From: a virus
Virus record (IMG/VR): IMGVR_UViG_3300047444_000359
Span: 1-53,093 of that record
DNA length: 53,093 nt
Strand: one strand, 5' to 3'
Shown one piece after another: positions 31,336-41,302 of the stretch. A model generated the notes under the pieces. That model was not told the origin of the DNA. It worked only from the letters and a program-made list of their open reading frames with translations, and did no database searches. Positions within the stretch are counted from its first letter, which is position 1. Every line of letters starts with the position of its first letter. Made by a program: the position numbers and the translations under genes.

Positions 31336-31766
31336 TGGAACTAGTCGCATCAACCGAGCAAGACATCGATCAGCTACTGGAGTGGATTTTACTGGACCCT
31401 TATCATAAGGACCAGATAAATCCATTCTGGTGGTTGACCGGAAACGGAATCCTAAGCTACAAGATAGTTGATAGCCAAGGGGTTACGATGTATGTCAGGC
31501 TCGAAGCAGAAAACAAGCTGATGAGAATTCATACTCAGTTTGGGCCTGAAGATCAAGTAAGTAAGCTGAGAGTCATTAAGAGTCTTTTCTGGACCTTGCC
31601 GAAGATGGAAATTATCGGCAACAAGCACGATCTGACTGGATTTGTTTTTAAGTCAACAAGTCCGACACTAATTAAATTTATGGTATCTAAGTTTGGATTC
31701 ACTCCGATTGGCAACGATGACTATTCGAAGCCTTTCGAGGAGATAATGCATGTGCGGACCGAGTAA
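31335..31766 (+). CDS. GNAT-like/internal virion protein A-like
   Basis: 143 residues. The pattern LVASTEQDIDQLLEWI near the start, a beta-strand pair, then FVFKSTSPTLIKFMVSKFGF followed by TPIG resembles the N-acetyltransferase fold used by T7 gp13-type proteins. The position just before ejection-type proteins agrees. The acetyl-CoA loop is not clear, so activity is doubtful. Confidence 0.55.
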   Translation: MELVASTEQDIDQLLEWILLDPYHKDQINPFWWLTGNGILSYKIVDSQGVTMYVRLEAENKLMRIHTQFGPEDQVSKLRVIKSLFWTLPKMEIIGNKHDLTGFVFKSTSPTLIKFMVSKFGFTPIGNDDYSKPFEEIMHVRTE

Positions 31767-32424
31767 TCAGCAAAAGCAGATAGGCGCTCAAGAGCAGTCA
31801 TTCACAAACACTCTGCAAAGTAATTATAATCAGTACTTCGGAAATCAGAGTGAAACCCTATCAAAGCTGAATAACATATTCACTCCGATAGCGGAGGCCG
31901 GTCCAGATCAACAAGGATTCGGTCCGCAGGAATTAGCGGCTTTAAATACCAGCGCCGGAGAAGGCGTGGGACAGAACTACGCTAAGGCCACCCAAGCACT
32001 CAATACAAATTTATCGGCACGAGGCGGCGGCAATGAGTTTTTACCATCCGGCGCACAGGATCAGTTGAAGGCTGCACTAGCATCAGCCGGTGCAAACCAG
32101 ATGTCCCAAGAGCAGCTAGGAATTACCAAAGCAAACTACGACCAAGGTCGAGCGAACTTTGGTAACGCGACAGCCGGACTAAACGCACTAGCTCAAGAGT
32201 ACAATCCGAACGCAATTGCCGGTCAGACAACTGACGCAAGTAAGAATGCATTCGGTGACGCTACTGAAATTCAACAGATGCAGAATCAGAAAGAGTCAGC
32301 TATAGCTGGCGGCATTGCATCACTCGCAATGGGCGCTGCAACATTCGGCGCAGGCGCACTCACCAATGGCGGCGGATTCAGTGGCGGTTTAAAGGCTTTG
32401 GCCGACCCGAAGAGTTTAGGATAA
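31750..32424 (+). CDS. putative internal virion (ejection) protein
   Basis: 224 residues. It starts MCGPSNQQKQIGAQEQSF, the short Met-Cys opening typical of gp14-like ejection proteins. A polar Gln/Asn/Ala-rich helical body follows, with a hydrophobic Gly/Ala segment at about 185-207 (SAIAGGIASLAMGAATFGAG) that may insert in the host membrane. It overlaps the previous gene by 17 bases. Confidence 0.62.
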   Translation: MCGPSNQQKQIGAQEQSFTNTLQSNYNQYFGNQSETLSKLNNIFTPIAEAGPDQQGFGPQELAALNTSAGEGVGQNYAKATQALNTNLSARGGGNEFLPSGAQDQLKAALASAGANQMSQEQLGITKANYDQGRANFGNATAGLNALAQEYNPNAIAGQTTDASKNAFGDATEIQQMQNQKESAIAGGIASLAMGAATFGAGALTNGGGFSGGLKALADPKSLG

Positions 32425-32433
32425 GAGGATATA

Positions 32434-34617
32434 ATGGGACTACTACCAACACAAGCAGGACAGCTTCCTATAAACCCGCAGACTTTGATGCCGCCGGTGC
32501 AGGGGCAACCTACTGCCCCAACATCGGATCAGACGACCGGATCGCCGCAACCGAATGCAGCCGGGGCTGCTGCGCTATCCTCTCCAGAGGGCGACCAGAC
32601 TTTGCCGATGCCATATACTAATGGCGGGGCTACTATAGGTCAGAGATATCTCAGCACACTGTCTAGTGAAACCAACAAAAATACTAAAGCTATGGGTCCA
32701 GCGGCAGCTGCGCCCGGAGCGTGGGCGCGTAGCCTACTTTCCGGAGCGTTGTCCGCAATAGGCGGAGGCTCAACCGAAAGCGAAACTGAAGGCAAGCCTC
32801 AGAGTACTGCCCAAGGTGTAATTAACGGAATAGGTGGTATGTTAGGCGATGCTTCAGCAGCCGGACAGCGTGGCGATGGCGGAGCGCTAACCGGAATCGC
32901 CAAGACCATGGCTGCACGCAGTCAAAGATTGGCACAACAATCTGAAGCGATGTCGAAAGAAAAGACCGCACAGCTTCTCCGTGCCGAGACCACTCAGCGT
33001 ATCGCTGCGAATACTAGAAATGTGTATCGCCAAGATCAGCAAGATCGAACCGCAGCGTATAATGCTAACGCAACATTCATGGCTAGTCTTCGTAAGAGAT
33101 ATGATACCCAAGACGACCAAGATAATGTAACTCAGAGTCAGCTAAATGAAATGGCCAAGGACCCTGAGTTCTGGAAGACCCACACAGGACGTGCAGTCGG
33201 AGAAGAACCGGTTCTAGACGGTGGTAAGCAGGTAATGGACAAGAACGGAAACCCAGTCATGTCTCCGTTGTATTCTGTCAGCAGCACAAAAGGTGCAGCT
33301 GAAAAGACTCACCCGCTGACCGCAGCTGAAGCTACATACATTAAGAATAATGCGGGAGATAACGTGACTCCCGGAACAGAACTGACATTACAGAATTTCG
33401 ATAATGTTATGATTCGTGCAGATGCTGCAAACCAAACACGACAGAAGATAGAAAAGGCAAACGACGAGGAGTTATCTGCGGATCAGGCAAGGCAGCTAAA
33501 CACTGTTATGCAGGACCCGAGAATCCAGCACTACATGGCTATGAATCCGGGCGAGCCGCTAGCAGGACTATACTCAGCTGCAAAGAACACTCAGGCCCAT
33601 GTCAACCAGATAGATCAGATGATTCAGGCAGTCCAGCAAAAAGTTCCGACTCAGCCGGGACAAGTTAATCCTACAGTTCAGGCTCTGCAACAGAAGAGAC
33701 AAGAGTTTGTTCAGGAAGGCCAGAACATTGATAAGGCTGTGTCAGGATTCAACGAGAAGGCTAAGGATGACTTTATCAAGCGTCAGGATGACCTAGCTAA
33801 GGAACAAGAAGTTGAGAGGCATAATAGGGCAGACGAAGACATTAAGCGAGCAGAAGCAGTGGCTAAGAAAGGCGGCTTTACCGGAAATCCAGATGCTAAA
33901 TCTCCGGAAGAGTTCATGGCTAGCCTAGCACCGCCAGAACGTGCTACGATTAAAATGATCGGAGAAGGTAGAGCACCAATACACAACCCATCATATCTAC
34001 TAGCTCGTAATCCGGAAGTTATGAAAGCAGTATCCTTGGCCTATCCTGATTTTGACATAAGCAAGATAGATGACTATCAAAAGGCTTATGTGAACTTCAC
34101 TTCCGGAAAGACTTCGCAAGACATTAAGGCAGGAGGAACTGCTCTAGAACACTTAGCGCAGCTACAGGCTTTGAATACTAATGCAAGTCACGTACCGCAC
34201 ACCGCAGCATGGACCGCGTACCAGAACAAGGCAGTAACTTTGGCGGGAGAACTAGCAAGGTTTTACGGCACTGATACTGTTGAAGGTATCGCTAATATCA
34301 AAGACACTTTGACATCGACACTACCGGGGAACCGAGAAGCAGCTATCAAGACTCAAACTGAATCTATGGGAAGTAAATTTAGTAACATGGAACAGGAGTG
34401 GAAGAATGCGGCTCCTAGTAAGGTGTATCAAGACAAGATGCCACAGGTTAGCTTGAGCGCTAAGCAGGCTCGTGCTAAGTTAGACCCACAATATGCTGCG
34501 GACCACCCAGAGCTAGGCGTAAAGTCTAGCGTACAGCCGTCACAACCGACTCCACCGGTAGGATCGCAAACAGCAATTAGAGACCCAAAGACTAATCAAA
34601 TAATCGGGTACAGATAA
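32434..34617 (+). CDS. putative internal virion (ejection) protein
   Basis: 727 residues, Gln/Ala/Asn-rich with a Pro-rich start and long helical stretches (KRQDDLAKEQEVERHNRADE). It resembles gp15-like internal core proteins in size, composition and place. AGAGGATATA precedes the ATG. The stop shares a base with the next start. Confidence 0.62.
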   Translation: MGLLPTQAGQLPINPQTLMPPVQGQPTAPTSDQTTGSPQPNAAGAAALSSPEGDQTLPMPYTNGGATIGQRYLSTLSSETNKNTKAMGPAAAAPGAWARSLLSGALSAIGGGSTESETEGKPQSTAQGVINGIGGMLGDASAAGQRGDGGALTGIAKTMAARSQRLAQQSEAMSKEKTAQLLRAETTQRIAANTRNVYRQDQQDRTAAYNANATFMASLRKRYDTQDDQDNVTQSQLNEMAKDPEFWKTHTGRAVGEEPVLDGGKQVMDKNGNPVMSPLYSVSSTKGAAEKTHPLTAAEATYIKNNAGDNVTPGTELTLQNFDNVMIRADAANQTRQKIEKANDEELSADQARQLNTVMQDPRIQHYMAMNPGEPLAGLYSAAKNTQAHVNQIDQMIQAVQQKVPTQPGQVNPTVQALQQKRQEFVQEGQNIDKAVSGFNEKAKDDFIKRQDDLAKEQEVERHNRADEDIKRAEAVAKKGGFTGNPDAKSPEEFMASLAPPERATIKMIGEGRAPIHNPSYLLARNPEVMKAVSLAYPDFDISKIDDYQKAYVNFTSGKTSQDIKAGGTALEHLAQLQALNTNASHVPHTAAWTAYQNKAVTLAGELARFYGTDTVEGIANIKDTLTSTLPGNREAAIKTQTESMGSKFSNMEQEWKNAAPSKVYQDKMPQVSLSAKQARAKLDPQYAADHPELGVKSSVQPSQPTPPVGSQTAIRDPKTNQIIGYR

Positions 34618-37600
34618 TGACAGATCAGCCACTAGCACAAGGGATGATGCGCGACCTTCAGGGGAATGTAGTACCAATTCCCCAAGGTGCGCAGCAAGAA
34701 CCAATTGCGCAGCCACAAGCTGCACAATCACCAGACGACAACATGATGACCGATCTGCAAGGAAATCGTGTCCCGATTCCTAACGGAGCGGTTCGAGAGC
34801 CTATAGACAATCCTGTAGGTTCTAAGATGACTGGAATTAGTGCGCACACTCCGACCTTATGGGAGCGTGCTAAGAATGTTGTCACCGAAGGAATTCCTCA
34901 GTTCTCTAGCCGTACTGTAAATAACCCGAAGTACGGTCAGGAACAGTTTCTAGCTCCGGAAGAAGCGATGACCCCGATGGAGCAGTCTGCGCACCCAATC
35001 TTGACAGGTAGTTTGGAAATGGCAGGCGGATTGAGCAGTCCAGAGAATATCACATTGATGGCAGCAACAGCCGGACTAGGAGAACTAGCCGGTCCTGAAG
35101 CTAAACTAGCTGCTAAAGTTATACCTCGTTTAGCATCAGGTATATTCACCGCCCAACAAATTTGGGGCGCTGCAAAAGAATCCCCGGAATTATGGGCGGC
35201 TATTAAACGCGGAGATGAATCGGAGTCCCTAAGATTAGCTACTCATATTATCGAAGGCACTGCGATGGCAGCTATGGGAGCACAACATGCTGCGGGAGTA
35301 GAGGCTACTCCGTCTACAGAAGTAGGCAAGGTTATACAGGCTCCGATTGATAGAATGAATAAGGCAATAGCTACTAGATTGCCTCAGGCATTCAGGTCTG
35401 ATGCAAACGCAATGGCTACTGCGAATGCAACCCACCGTGCTGCTACTGTGATATTCGACCAGCGTATTAATGAGCATGAGATGGCGGTAGATCAGGCTGT
35501 CCGTGCAACAAAGGCTGCGGACGAAGCAAAGGTCAAGTTCACTAACGGCGAGATCACTCCGAAGGAATTAGATGACGCCAACACCACAGCTTCTAAGGCA
35601 GCAGCGAATGCAAACAAGGCAACCAAGGCTCTAGCAGACGCTCACGAGAATTTGAACATAGCTGGTGCGGAAGTTGACCGTATGGGTAGGAAGATCGACC
35701 GTTCACGAGCTAAGAGCACAGAGAAACAAGACAAGGCTGTTGCTGGTGCGTTAGAAGATTTCAAGAGAATGGCACCACCGACAACTACTCGTCAGGGGCA
35801 ATACTCAGACAAGGATTTGAAAATCGCAATGGGCTACTCAGAAGCAGAACATGCTAATGAACCGATTGTGACAGTTCAAGACCACGCTGACGCCCTACAG
35901 AAAATTTCTGATGACATTGACAACGAAGTTGGGCAGCATGTTCAAAAATATGGAAAGGACCCAATTACAACCAATGTCAAGATGGATGTTGCCGATAAGC
36001 TTAGAGAAAGTCCGCAAGTTAACTTTGTTCATGATGGATTAAACTATCTAGCAGACAATTTTAACCTGACCGACCCGACTCTCGAAGAAGCGCAGAAGAT
36101 TTTAACAGATATGAATGCGCTTAACCATGGAGTTCAAAAGAAGAACATGTGGGACGTAGCGACTGCGCTGCGTTCGGACCCGGAGTTTGCTGCGCGATAT
36201 TGGGCTGCGGATAGCCTACGAAGCGGAATTGACGGAGCGTTGGTTGACCGTGGAATTGAGGGTGTTCGTGAGAAGCGTGCAGACCAAGCTGCGGTCATAC
36301 GTGTTAAGACAGCAGTCGAGAAGGCTGTAAGTAAGGGCGGTCAGCGTGTTCGTGGCTCTGGCTCATCTGGAGCCATGCGTCTGCTGTCCAAGGGTTCGAC
36401 AATGGCTGGCGCTGGTGTCGGTGCGGCAATCGGTGTAGCAACAGGCATTCCCGGAGCAATGGAAGCGGGAGTAATGGGCGGCGGATATCTTGGAAAGAAG
36501 CTTGGGGATAGAATCGCTCCGGGTGACTTGACCAGAGATGAACTAGCTGCGAGAGTCCACACAACTTCTGGCAAGGGATATAACACCACAAACATAACTG
36601 ATGAAAACCAGCCTGCGGGACAATACAGCGCACCTAGTCCGGTAAGTCCAGTGATGCAGATGTTCACTCCTCAACGCGAGATGACTCCGTTGCACAGCGC
36701 ACTAGCTACTCACTACAACGAACTAGTTGGAAAGTCTAGCTACAACGATTTAGAGCAACGATTCATGGCAGATATGGCTAGCAAGACCGCACACAATCTA
36801 CCGATAGAGCCGGACGAGAAGAACATATTACTTCAGATTAACGATGCTAATATGACAGATTTCTTGGCTGCTCAGAAGCAGATGCAAGAGCGTAACGGTG
36901 CAGGCGGCCCTACTCCGCAAGCTACATTACCAGAGAACATAGACCGAAACGGACTCCAGCACCCACCGCAATCAAAGCTAGCTGAAGGTATGGATACTGA
37001 GAAGGGCATTGTTCATGACTTGGCCCACATTGTTGTCGGTAATGAGATGGGCATCAAGTTTAATGATGGAATCGGAACCCACCTTCACCCGGATGTAGGC
37101 ACTGGATTAATGGTCGCTCCTATTGATTGGTCTCCGTTCATGAACGAAGACGGAACAATCAATCATGACAAGTTGCGTGCAAAGCTTCCACAGATTGCCG
37201 CTACGTATATGGCTGGCGGGGTTGCAAACGATTTGTATCATAATATCCCGCTGCACGAAAACCACCACTTAGGCGCTGATGTACGAATCTTGAAAGGTTA
37301 CCTGACCGACCTAGGTTTTAGTGCTTCAGATGCCACAAAGCTTATCATGAAGGGTGCGGACGATGCTGCGCAGATTTTGCAGCGACCCGGAGTGCAGGAC
37401 ATTCTAGAACAGCACGCTTCAGTTCGTGAAGCTGGGCTGTCAGATAAGTACCATGTGTCACCAGAACGTGCAGAACAAATTCTACAGGATGTGAAGGGAG
37501 CTACCAGTGAATATAAGACAGGGAAGTCTACAGGACCTAATGCAGCAGGCGAGGGACGAAGTAAAGAACCTAGAGCCGGAACAGAAGTTAAGCCTAAGGA

Positions 37601-39425
37601 CAGGGATTCAGAAGGGCTTCGATCAGAGAGCAAAGGAACTGACCAAGGAGAAGCAGGACCAGTTCAACAAGCTAAACCAAGCGGCCCCGACACCGAACCC
37701 AAGCCTACCCGCGCCAAAGATGTAATAGGCGAAAGACCGCCGGAGTTCGAGCCGATTAAGCGACCTGAGGGCGGCTGGCAAGGCACCAAACCAGAGCAGC
37801 CACAGTTAGGTGAGGACGACGAAGATAAGTTTCAAGCTAATGAGTTGCAGCATCCGTTAAAGCGTAACTATCCTATGCAGATTATAGATCGGGAAGGAAA
37901 CAGCAAGAATGTTGATGTCCCGGCGTTCTCAAGCAAGGACGCGGTCAAGACTGCGCAGAAATTATATCCGGATAGTTCACAGTGGGGTATTGCTCAACCA
38001 GACAGTCCTGAATTTGTATCAAACCCTATTCGTCAATCCGGCGGATATCAGATTCCTAATCAGAAGCGTTTGACCATCAAGAATAGGGAGGCTCACAACG
38101 CGGATAGAGTTGAGAAGCACGAACTCGGCCACGGTCTAATCGGCATACGTGAGGGGTTAAATTCGACCGGAATGTTGCGCCACACCCACCCTAATTTAGC
38201 TAACACTAACGGGGTCGCAGCGGTGCAGTGGGCCGGAATGAAAGATTTGTTCGACCCAACAACAAGAAAGATACGTCCGGAAAAGGCTCACGGGCTTCTT
38301 CAGATGCTTATGGGCGGAATTGCGGCAGATGAAATACATGGCATCGACCGAAACAGTAACCATAACTTCAATATTTTATCTGACGGCTCTGACGCTAATT
38401 CCGCATATAGACTTTTGAAGAGCACAGGACTGGAGCACGAACAAATAGGTGCATTAATGCATCAGGCTGTAGACGAAGATAAACAGTACTTGACAAAGCC
38501 TGAAGTTAATGATGTAATACAAGAGAACTTAGGAAAGCGCGAAGCGGGGCTGTCGAGACAATATCACTATAGTCCGGAACGCATGAGCGCGATGCATCAG
38601 GAGATTCAGAGGAGAGCAAATGGACAACCTAACATCACAGCAACTAGCGGACAAAGTGGCGGAGGAAATCCGCCAAATGTCCCCGGCGGAGAAGGAACAG
38701 ATCAGGCAGGAATTACTGAAGCACCTGCCAAAGCGGCAATAATCCCCGAGAACCCTAATTTGGGAGGGCTTGTAGAGCACACAACAGGCTCGCCAGACGA
38801 CGATCAGACAATTAAGGAGTCTGGGGCCATACCTGCGGGAATAATGTTCCCCGGCACCGATCTAGCGATAAAGATGTTCCACGATCCGAAGACAGGCTCA
38901 ACCCTAGGCTTCAAGCCGGGAGAACCGGTCACCCCGGAAGCGATTCAGCAGAAGCTTGCTGACAGCCGTAAACAGTTCGGCATTCAGCCAGAGAATCCGC
39001 AGCTAAGCGCTGTAGAACCTCAGGCTGCTAGTCCTGCGCCGGGAGTCCCGCCACCGAGTCAGGTTAAGGGGATGATTACGCCGGGAAATTTGAACTTAAA
39101 CACTAGACCGATAATCAAGAATGAAGACGGTAGCCATAGTTCAGAGTACTCTATCAGTGTGGAGGACGAACACGGCCATGAAGTTCTTGTTCCGACTATT
39201 GTTGACGGCAAGTTCTTAACTCCAGACGGAAAGAAGCCTAAGCCGGGAAGTCCGGAAGAGAAGCAGATGTTTAAGGAAGCTTGGAAGCATTATGAGAAGA
39301 CAGGCGAGCACCTAGGCATATTTGATACCCCAGAGCACGCTGACCAGTACGCTCAGTTGGTTCACAACAGAAAACAAGTCTCTAACCCCGGTGTAGAGGC
39401 TTTGAGAGGCAACAATGGCAAATAA
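34617..39425 (+). CDS. giant internal virion protein with two M41-like peptidase modules
   Basis: 1602 residues. It opens with two copies of M(x)DLQGN-VPIP. A helical region (about 200-600) precedes a Gly-rich hydrophobic stretch near 590-630. Module 1 (about 785-960) has HDLAH at 800-804, then YMAGGVANDLYHNIPLHENH. Module 2 (about 1150-1330) has HELGH at 1168-1172, then LMGGIAADEIHGID and SDGSDANSAYRL, matching the HExGH, GGxAAE and Asp-ligand regions of FtsH-type M41 peptidases. Both modules end in a similar REAGLS-x-Y-x-SPER segment. The last 110 residues carry NLNTRPIIKNEDG and DEHGHEVLVPTIVDGKFL, a domain common at the end of such proteins. Probably ejected with the DNA; module 2 may cleave cell-wall or host proteins. 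Confidence 0.75.
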   Translation: MTDQPLAQGMMRDLQGNVVPIPQGAQQEPIAQPQAAQSPDDNMMTDLQGNRVPIPNGAVREPIDNPVGSKMTGISAHTPTLWERAKNVVTEGIPQFSSRTVNNPKYGQEQFLAPEEAMTPMEQSAHPILTGSLEMAGGLSSPENITLMAATAGLGELAGPEAKLAAKVIPRLASGIFTAQQIWGAAKESPELWAAIKRGDESESLRLATHIIEGTAMAAMGAQHAAGVEATPSTEVGKVIQAPIDRMNKAIATRLPQAFRSDANAMATANATHRAATVIFDQRINEHEMAVDQAVRATKAADEAKVKFTNGEITPKELDDANTTASKAAANANKATKALADAHENLNIAGAEVDRMGRKIDRSRAKSTEKQDKAVAGALEDFKRMAPPTTTRQGQYSDKDLKIAMGYSEAEHANEPIVTVQDHADALQKISDDIDNEVGQHVQKYGKDPITTNVKMDVADKLRESPQVNFVHDGLNYLADNFNLTDPTLEEAQKILTDMNALNHGVQKKNMWDVATALRSDPEFAARYWAADSLRSGIDGALVDRGIEGVREKRADQAAVIRVKTAVEKAVSKGGQRVRGSGSSGAMRLLSKGSTMAGAGVGAAIGVATGIPGAMEAGVMGGGYLGKKLGDRIAPGDLTRDELAARVHTTSGKGYNTTNITDENQPAGQYSAPSPVSPVMQMFTPQREMTPLHSALATHYNELVGKSSYNDLEQRFMADMASKTAHNLPIEPDEKNILLQINDANMTDFLAAQKQMQERNGAGGPTPQATLPENIDRNGLQHPPQSKLAEGMDTEKGIVHDLAHIVVGNEMGIKFNDGIGTHLHPDVGTGLMVAPIDWSPFMNEDGTINHDKLRAKLPQIAATYMAGGVANDLYHNIPLHENHHLGADVRILKGYLTDLGFSASDATKLIMKGADDAAQILQRPGVQDILEQHASVREAGLSDKYHVSPERAEQILQDVKGATSEYKTGKSTGPNAAGEGRSKEPRAGTEVKPKDRDSEGLRSESKGTDQGEAGPVQQAKPSGPDTEPKPTRAKDVIGERPPEFEPIKRPEGGWQGTKPEQPQLGEDDEDKFQANELQHPLKRNYPMQIIDREGNSKNVDVPAFSSKDAVKTAQKLYPDSSQWGIAQPDSPEFVSNPIRQSGGYQIPNQKRLTIKNREAHNADRVEKHELGHGLIGIREGLNSTGMLRHTHPNLANTNGVAAVQWAGMKDLFDPTTRKIRPEKAHGLLQMLMGGIAADEIHGIDRNSNHNFNILSDGSDANSAYRLLKSTGLEHEQIGALMHQAVDEDKQYLTKPEVNDVIQENLGKREAGLSRQYHYSPERMSAMHQEIQRRANGQPNITATSGQSGGGNPPNVPGGEGTDQAGITEAPAKAAIIPENPNLGGLVEHTTGSPDDDQTIKESGAIPAGIMFPGTDLAIKMFHDPKTGSTLGFKPGEPVTPEAIQQKLADSRKQFGIQPENPQLSAVEPQAASPAPGVPPPSQVKGMITPGNLNLNTRPIIKNEDGSHSSEYSISVEDEHGHEVLVPTIVDGKFLTPDGKKPKPGSPEEKQMFKEAWKHYEKTGEHLGIFDTPEHADQYAQLVHNRKQVSNPGVEALRGNNGK

Positions 39426-39651
39426 ACCATCATATTCGGCTGCACGCAAGGCTCGCGGCACTGCTACCATGACAATCGAGCCGATGCCGGAAAAGAAATC
39501 GTTCTCGGATGATAATCTGGAAAAGGGTTACGGAGAGGGCGGGGCAAACAATGTCTCGACTGATTCAGCTAAGCCGGGAGGCTCAATTAGTCCTGAGCTA
39601 AAGGCTACTCCAAGTATGCATCACGATCCTATGACTCTGTCAAAGACTTGA
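39415..39651 (+). CDS. small hypothetical protein at the end of the late operon
   Basis: 78 residues, hydrophilic, Ser/Gly/Lys-rich and probably disordered (SYSAARKARGTATMTIEPMP). It overlaps the giant protein gene by 11 bases. Its last 23 bases overlap the converging gene on the other strand. Confidence 0.55.
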   Translation: MANKPSYSAARKARGTATMTIEPMPEKKSFSDDNLEKGYGEGGANNVSTDSAKPGGSISPELKATPSMHHDPMTLSKT

Positions 39652-39799
39652 TCTTGTCCCGGTAGACTTGACTTGCAGGGACAGCTATCTTCCGTTCTTC
39701 GGCGGATAGACTGTCCCACTTCTTCGCAAGCATCCCAATTTCCCATGGCACAAAGTACCATTCGTCATACTTCTTTTTCAAATCCTCAATTGAACTCAT
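39629..39799 (-). CDS. small hypothetical protein, last gene of the leftward operon
   Basis: 56 residues: MSSIEDLKKKYDEWYFVPWE, LAKKWDSLSAEERK and a basic tail, amphipathic and helical. AGGATCAA precedes the ATG, which overlaps the upstream TGA (ATGA). A bidirectional hairpin lies inside the frame (39678-39717). Unknown function. Confidence 0.65.
   Translation of the reverse strand: MSSIEDLKKKYDEWYFVPWEIGMLAKKWDSLSAEERKIAVPASQVYRDKIKSLTES
39678..39717. terminator. bidirectional hairpin at the convergence point
   Basis: GGGACAG-CTATC pairs with GATAG-A-CTGTCCC with one bulged A, and the inner loop adds CCG/CGG. It lies between converging operons and could stop transcription from both sides, although it sits inside a small CDS. 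Confidence 0.6.
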
Positions 39800-40002
39800 T
39801 TGATCCTCATGTATTGAATCAACCTACCTGCGTCTTTGAAATCCCAAACTTGATCTATCTTCATGTCCTTGAATCCTAGTTCATTAGCTTTGCGCCTCCA
39901 CTCTGGCCATCTACGGGCGCACTCCAGCAAATCCCTTTCCCAGATGTGAAAGCTTGTCATGAATTTATTCTTGTGTTCTAGCTGTTCCTTGTTTAGAGCC
40001 AT
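39796..40002 (-). CDS. small hypothetical protein
   Basis: 68 residues, helical and Trp/Lys/Arg-rich (FHIWERDLLECARRWPEWRR). AGGTGAATGA precedes the start. Its TGA overlaps the next ATG. Unknown function. Confidence 0.65.
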   Translation of the reverse strand: MALNKEQLEHKNKFMTSFHIWERDLLECARRWPEWRRKANELGFKDMKIDQVWDFKDAGRLIQYMRIK

Positions 40003-40024
40003 TCATTCACCTGATTAATGGCGG

Positions 40025-40234
40025 TCAATACGTTGGAACAGCCGCGCATGGGCCGTCATGCCCTAAATATCTGGTACAAATCCAGCCTTCTGGGGCTTTA
40101 CTAGTTCCACACTGGGCAACCGGGAGATTTAGAATCGGCGCAGATGTAGTACATGAGTGAACCAAATTTAAGTACATTTGGCACCCGCACCGAACACAGA
40201 TTCCGCTCTTTTCGGGATTAGATGTAGTTGTCAT
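40025..40234 (-). CDS. small cysteine-rich hypothetical protein
   Basis: 69 residues. CVRCGC near residue 13 and QCGTSKAPEGWICTRYLGH followed by DGPC provide six to seven cysteines; the latter motif recurs in small phage proteins that may bind zinc. ATG 40234 is preferred because GGCGGTGA lies just upstream; the in-frame ATG at 40246 is possible. Confidence 0.6.
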   Translation of the reverse strand: MTTTSNPEKSGICVRCGCQMYLNLVHSCTTSAPILNLPVAQCGTSKAPEGWICTRYLGHDGPCAAVPTY

Positions 40235-40258
40235 ATTCACCGCCATTCATTTGCTTCA

Positions 40259-40429
40259 TTAATTGCGCTTGTTCTCTAAGTAAATGTAGCCATTCTTATC
40301 AGTGTATTCGATAACAACAGCCTGATTGTGGCTCAACCAGAATAGCATTACACATACCTTGCACTCGGAGCGAGGATATCGCTTCGCTTGATACCTACGG
40401 TGTGCCGAACATCTCAAATCGAGTTTCAT
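40259..40429 (-). CDS. small zinc-finger-like hypothetical protein
   Basis: 56 residues: CSAHRRYQAKRYPRSECKVC offers a C-x2-H...C-x2-C site, followed by a hydrophobic beta part ending YTDKNGYIYLENK. GGTGA precedes the ATG, as for its neighbour. Unknown function. Confidence 0.6.
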   Translation of the reverse strand: MKLDLRCSAHRRYQAKRYPRSECKVCVMLFWLSHNQAVVIEYTDKNGYIYLENKRN

Positions 40430-40459
40430 AGTTTCACCGCCACAAATGTACTCAATTAA

Positions 40460-41302
40460 CTACTCTACTGATTTTAATATTGTGTCTATGCACGGTAGAA
40501 CAGTCAGGAACTCCGGGTCTCCATACGCGGACTGGACCCTGAATGAATCTGTCGTATAGACATGCTTGAAATACTTTTTAAGCGGGCTCAAGGACTTGCT
40601 AAACAGCCCGTGGGTCACATATAGATACAAATGTTTCTCTACCCCGGCACGTCTCAACGCTTCCGCGATGCCGATGAAGGTTCCGCCGCCATCACAGATA
40701 TCATCAACAATCAGAATGTTGTCCCCAAGGAACCCACGGATATCGGGGACCGAGAAGCCGGTCAATTTGCCAGTTTCGGGGTCTCGTAGTTTGCTCGCCT
40801 GTACTGCGGCGAATCCGTATCGCTCTGCACCCTTGTCCGGCAGAAGAATGTTGGTCGAACCGGGAATCAGGTTGATAGTCTGTTGAATCAGCGGCTTTGG
40901 GCTGACATCGCTGAAGTGCCGGATGTACTTCGCCGCCTCCGAACTGTGAGCGTCCAGAGTAACAATATCGACCCCGGCAAATGTATTTAACAGCTGTGCG
41001 AATACTTGCAGTCCATTACAGTCCCCAAGAGTGAACCTGCGGTCTGCCCGACCATACGGGAGATATGGCATAACAAGCAGGATGTCTGCGGACGTAGCCC
41101 CGCGAATAGCGTTCAGCAATTGAGCGACCGGTACAATGTCTCCGTCCGTGATTCTAGCGACAACTGTTACTGTCTCTACAATCGGATTCTTGATCTGGTC
41201 CGTGACCACGGTACCCAAGCGTACCTGTACTTCGCCGCCGGGATAACGAAACATGTCGAATGCGCCGAGTTTGTCTTCGGGGTATTTTATAATAAAATTC
41301 AT
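40460..41302 (-). CDS. prs: ribose-phosphate pyrophosphokinase (PRPP synthetase)
   Basis: 280 residues, converting ribose 5-phosphate and ATP into PRPP. PYGRADRRFTLGD resembles the family Arg-rich flap. VDIVTLDAHSSEA matches the DxH metal site. LLPDKGAERYGF and the PRPP loop ILIVDDICDGGGTF are clear. ATG 41302 (MNFIIKYPEDK) is chosen because it overlaps the TGA of the upstream peptide gene; a TTG at 41335 is less likely. With the NAMPT gene at 41615 it supplies the co-substrate for NAD salvage. Confidence 0.92.
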   Translation of the reverse strand: MNFIIKYPEDKLGAFDMFRYPGGEVQVRLGTVVTDQIKNPIVETVTVVARITDGDIVPVAQLLNAIRGATSADILLVMPYLPYGRADRRFTLGDCNGLQVFAQLLNTFAGVDIVTLDAHSSEAAKYIRHFSDVSPKPLIQQTINLIPGSTNILLPDKGAERYGFAAVQASKLRDPETGKLTGFSVPDIRGFLGDNILIVDDICDGGGTFIGIAEALRRAGVEKHLYLYVTHGLFSKSLSPLKKYFKHVYTTDSFRVQSAYGDPEFLTVLPCIDTILKSVE

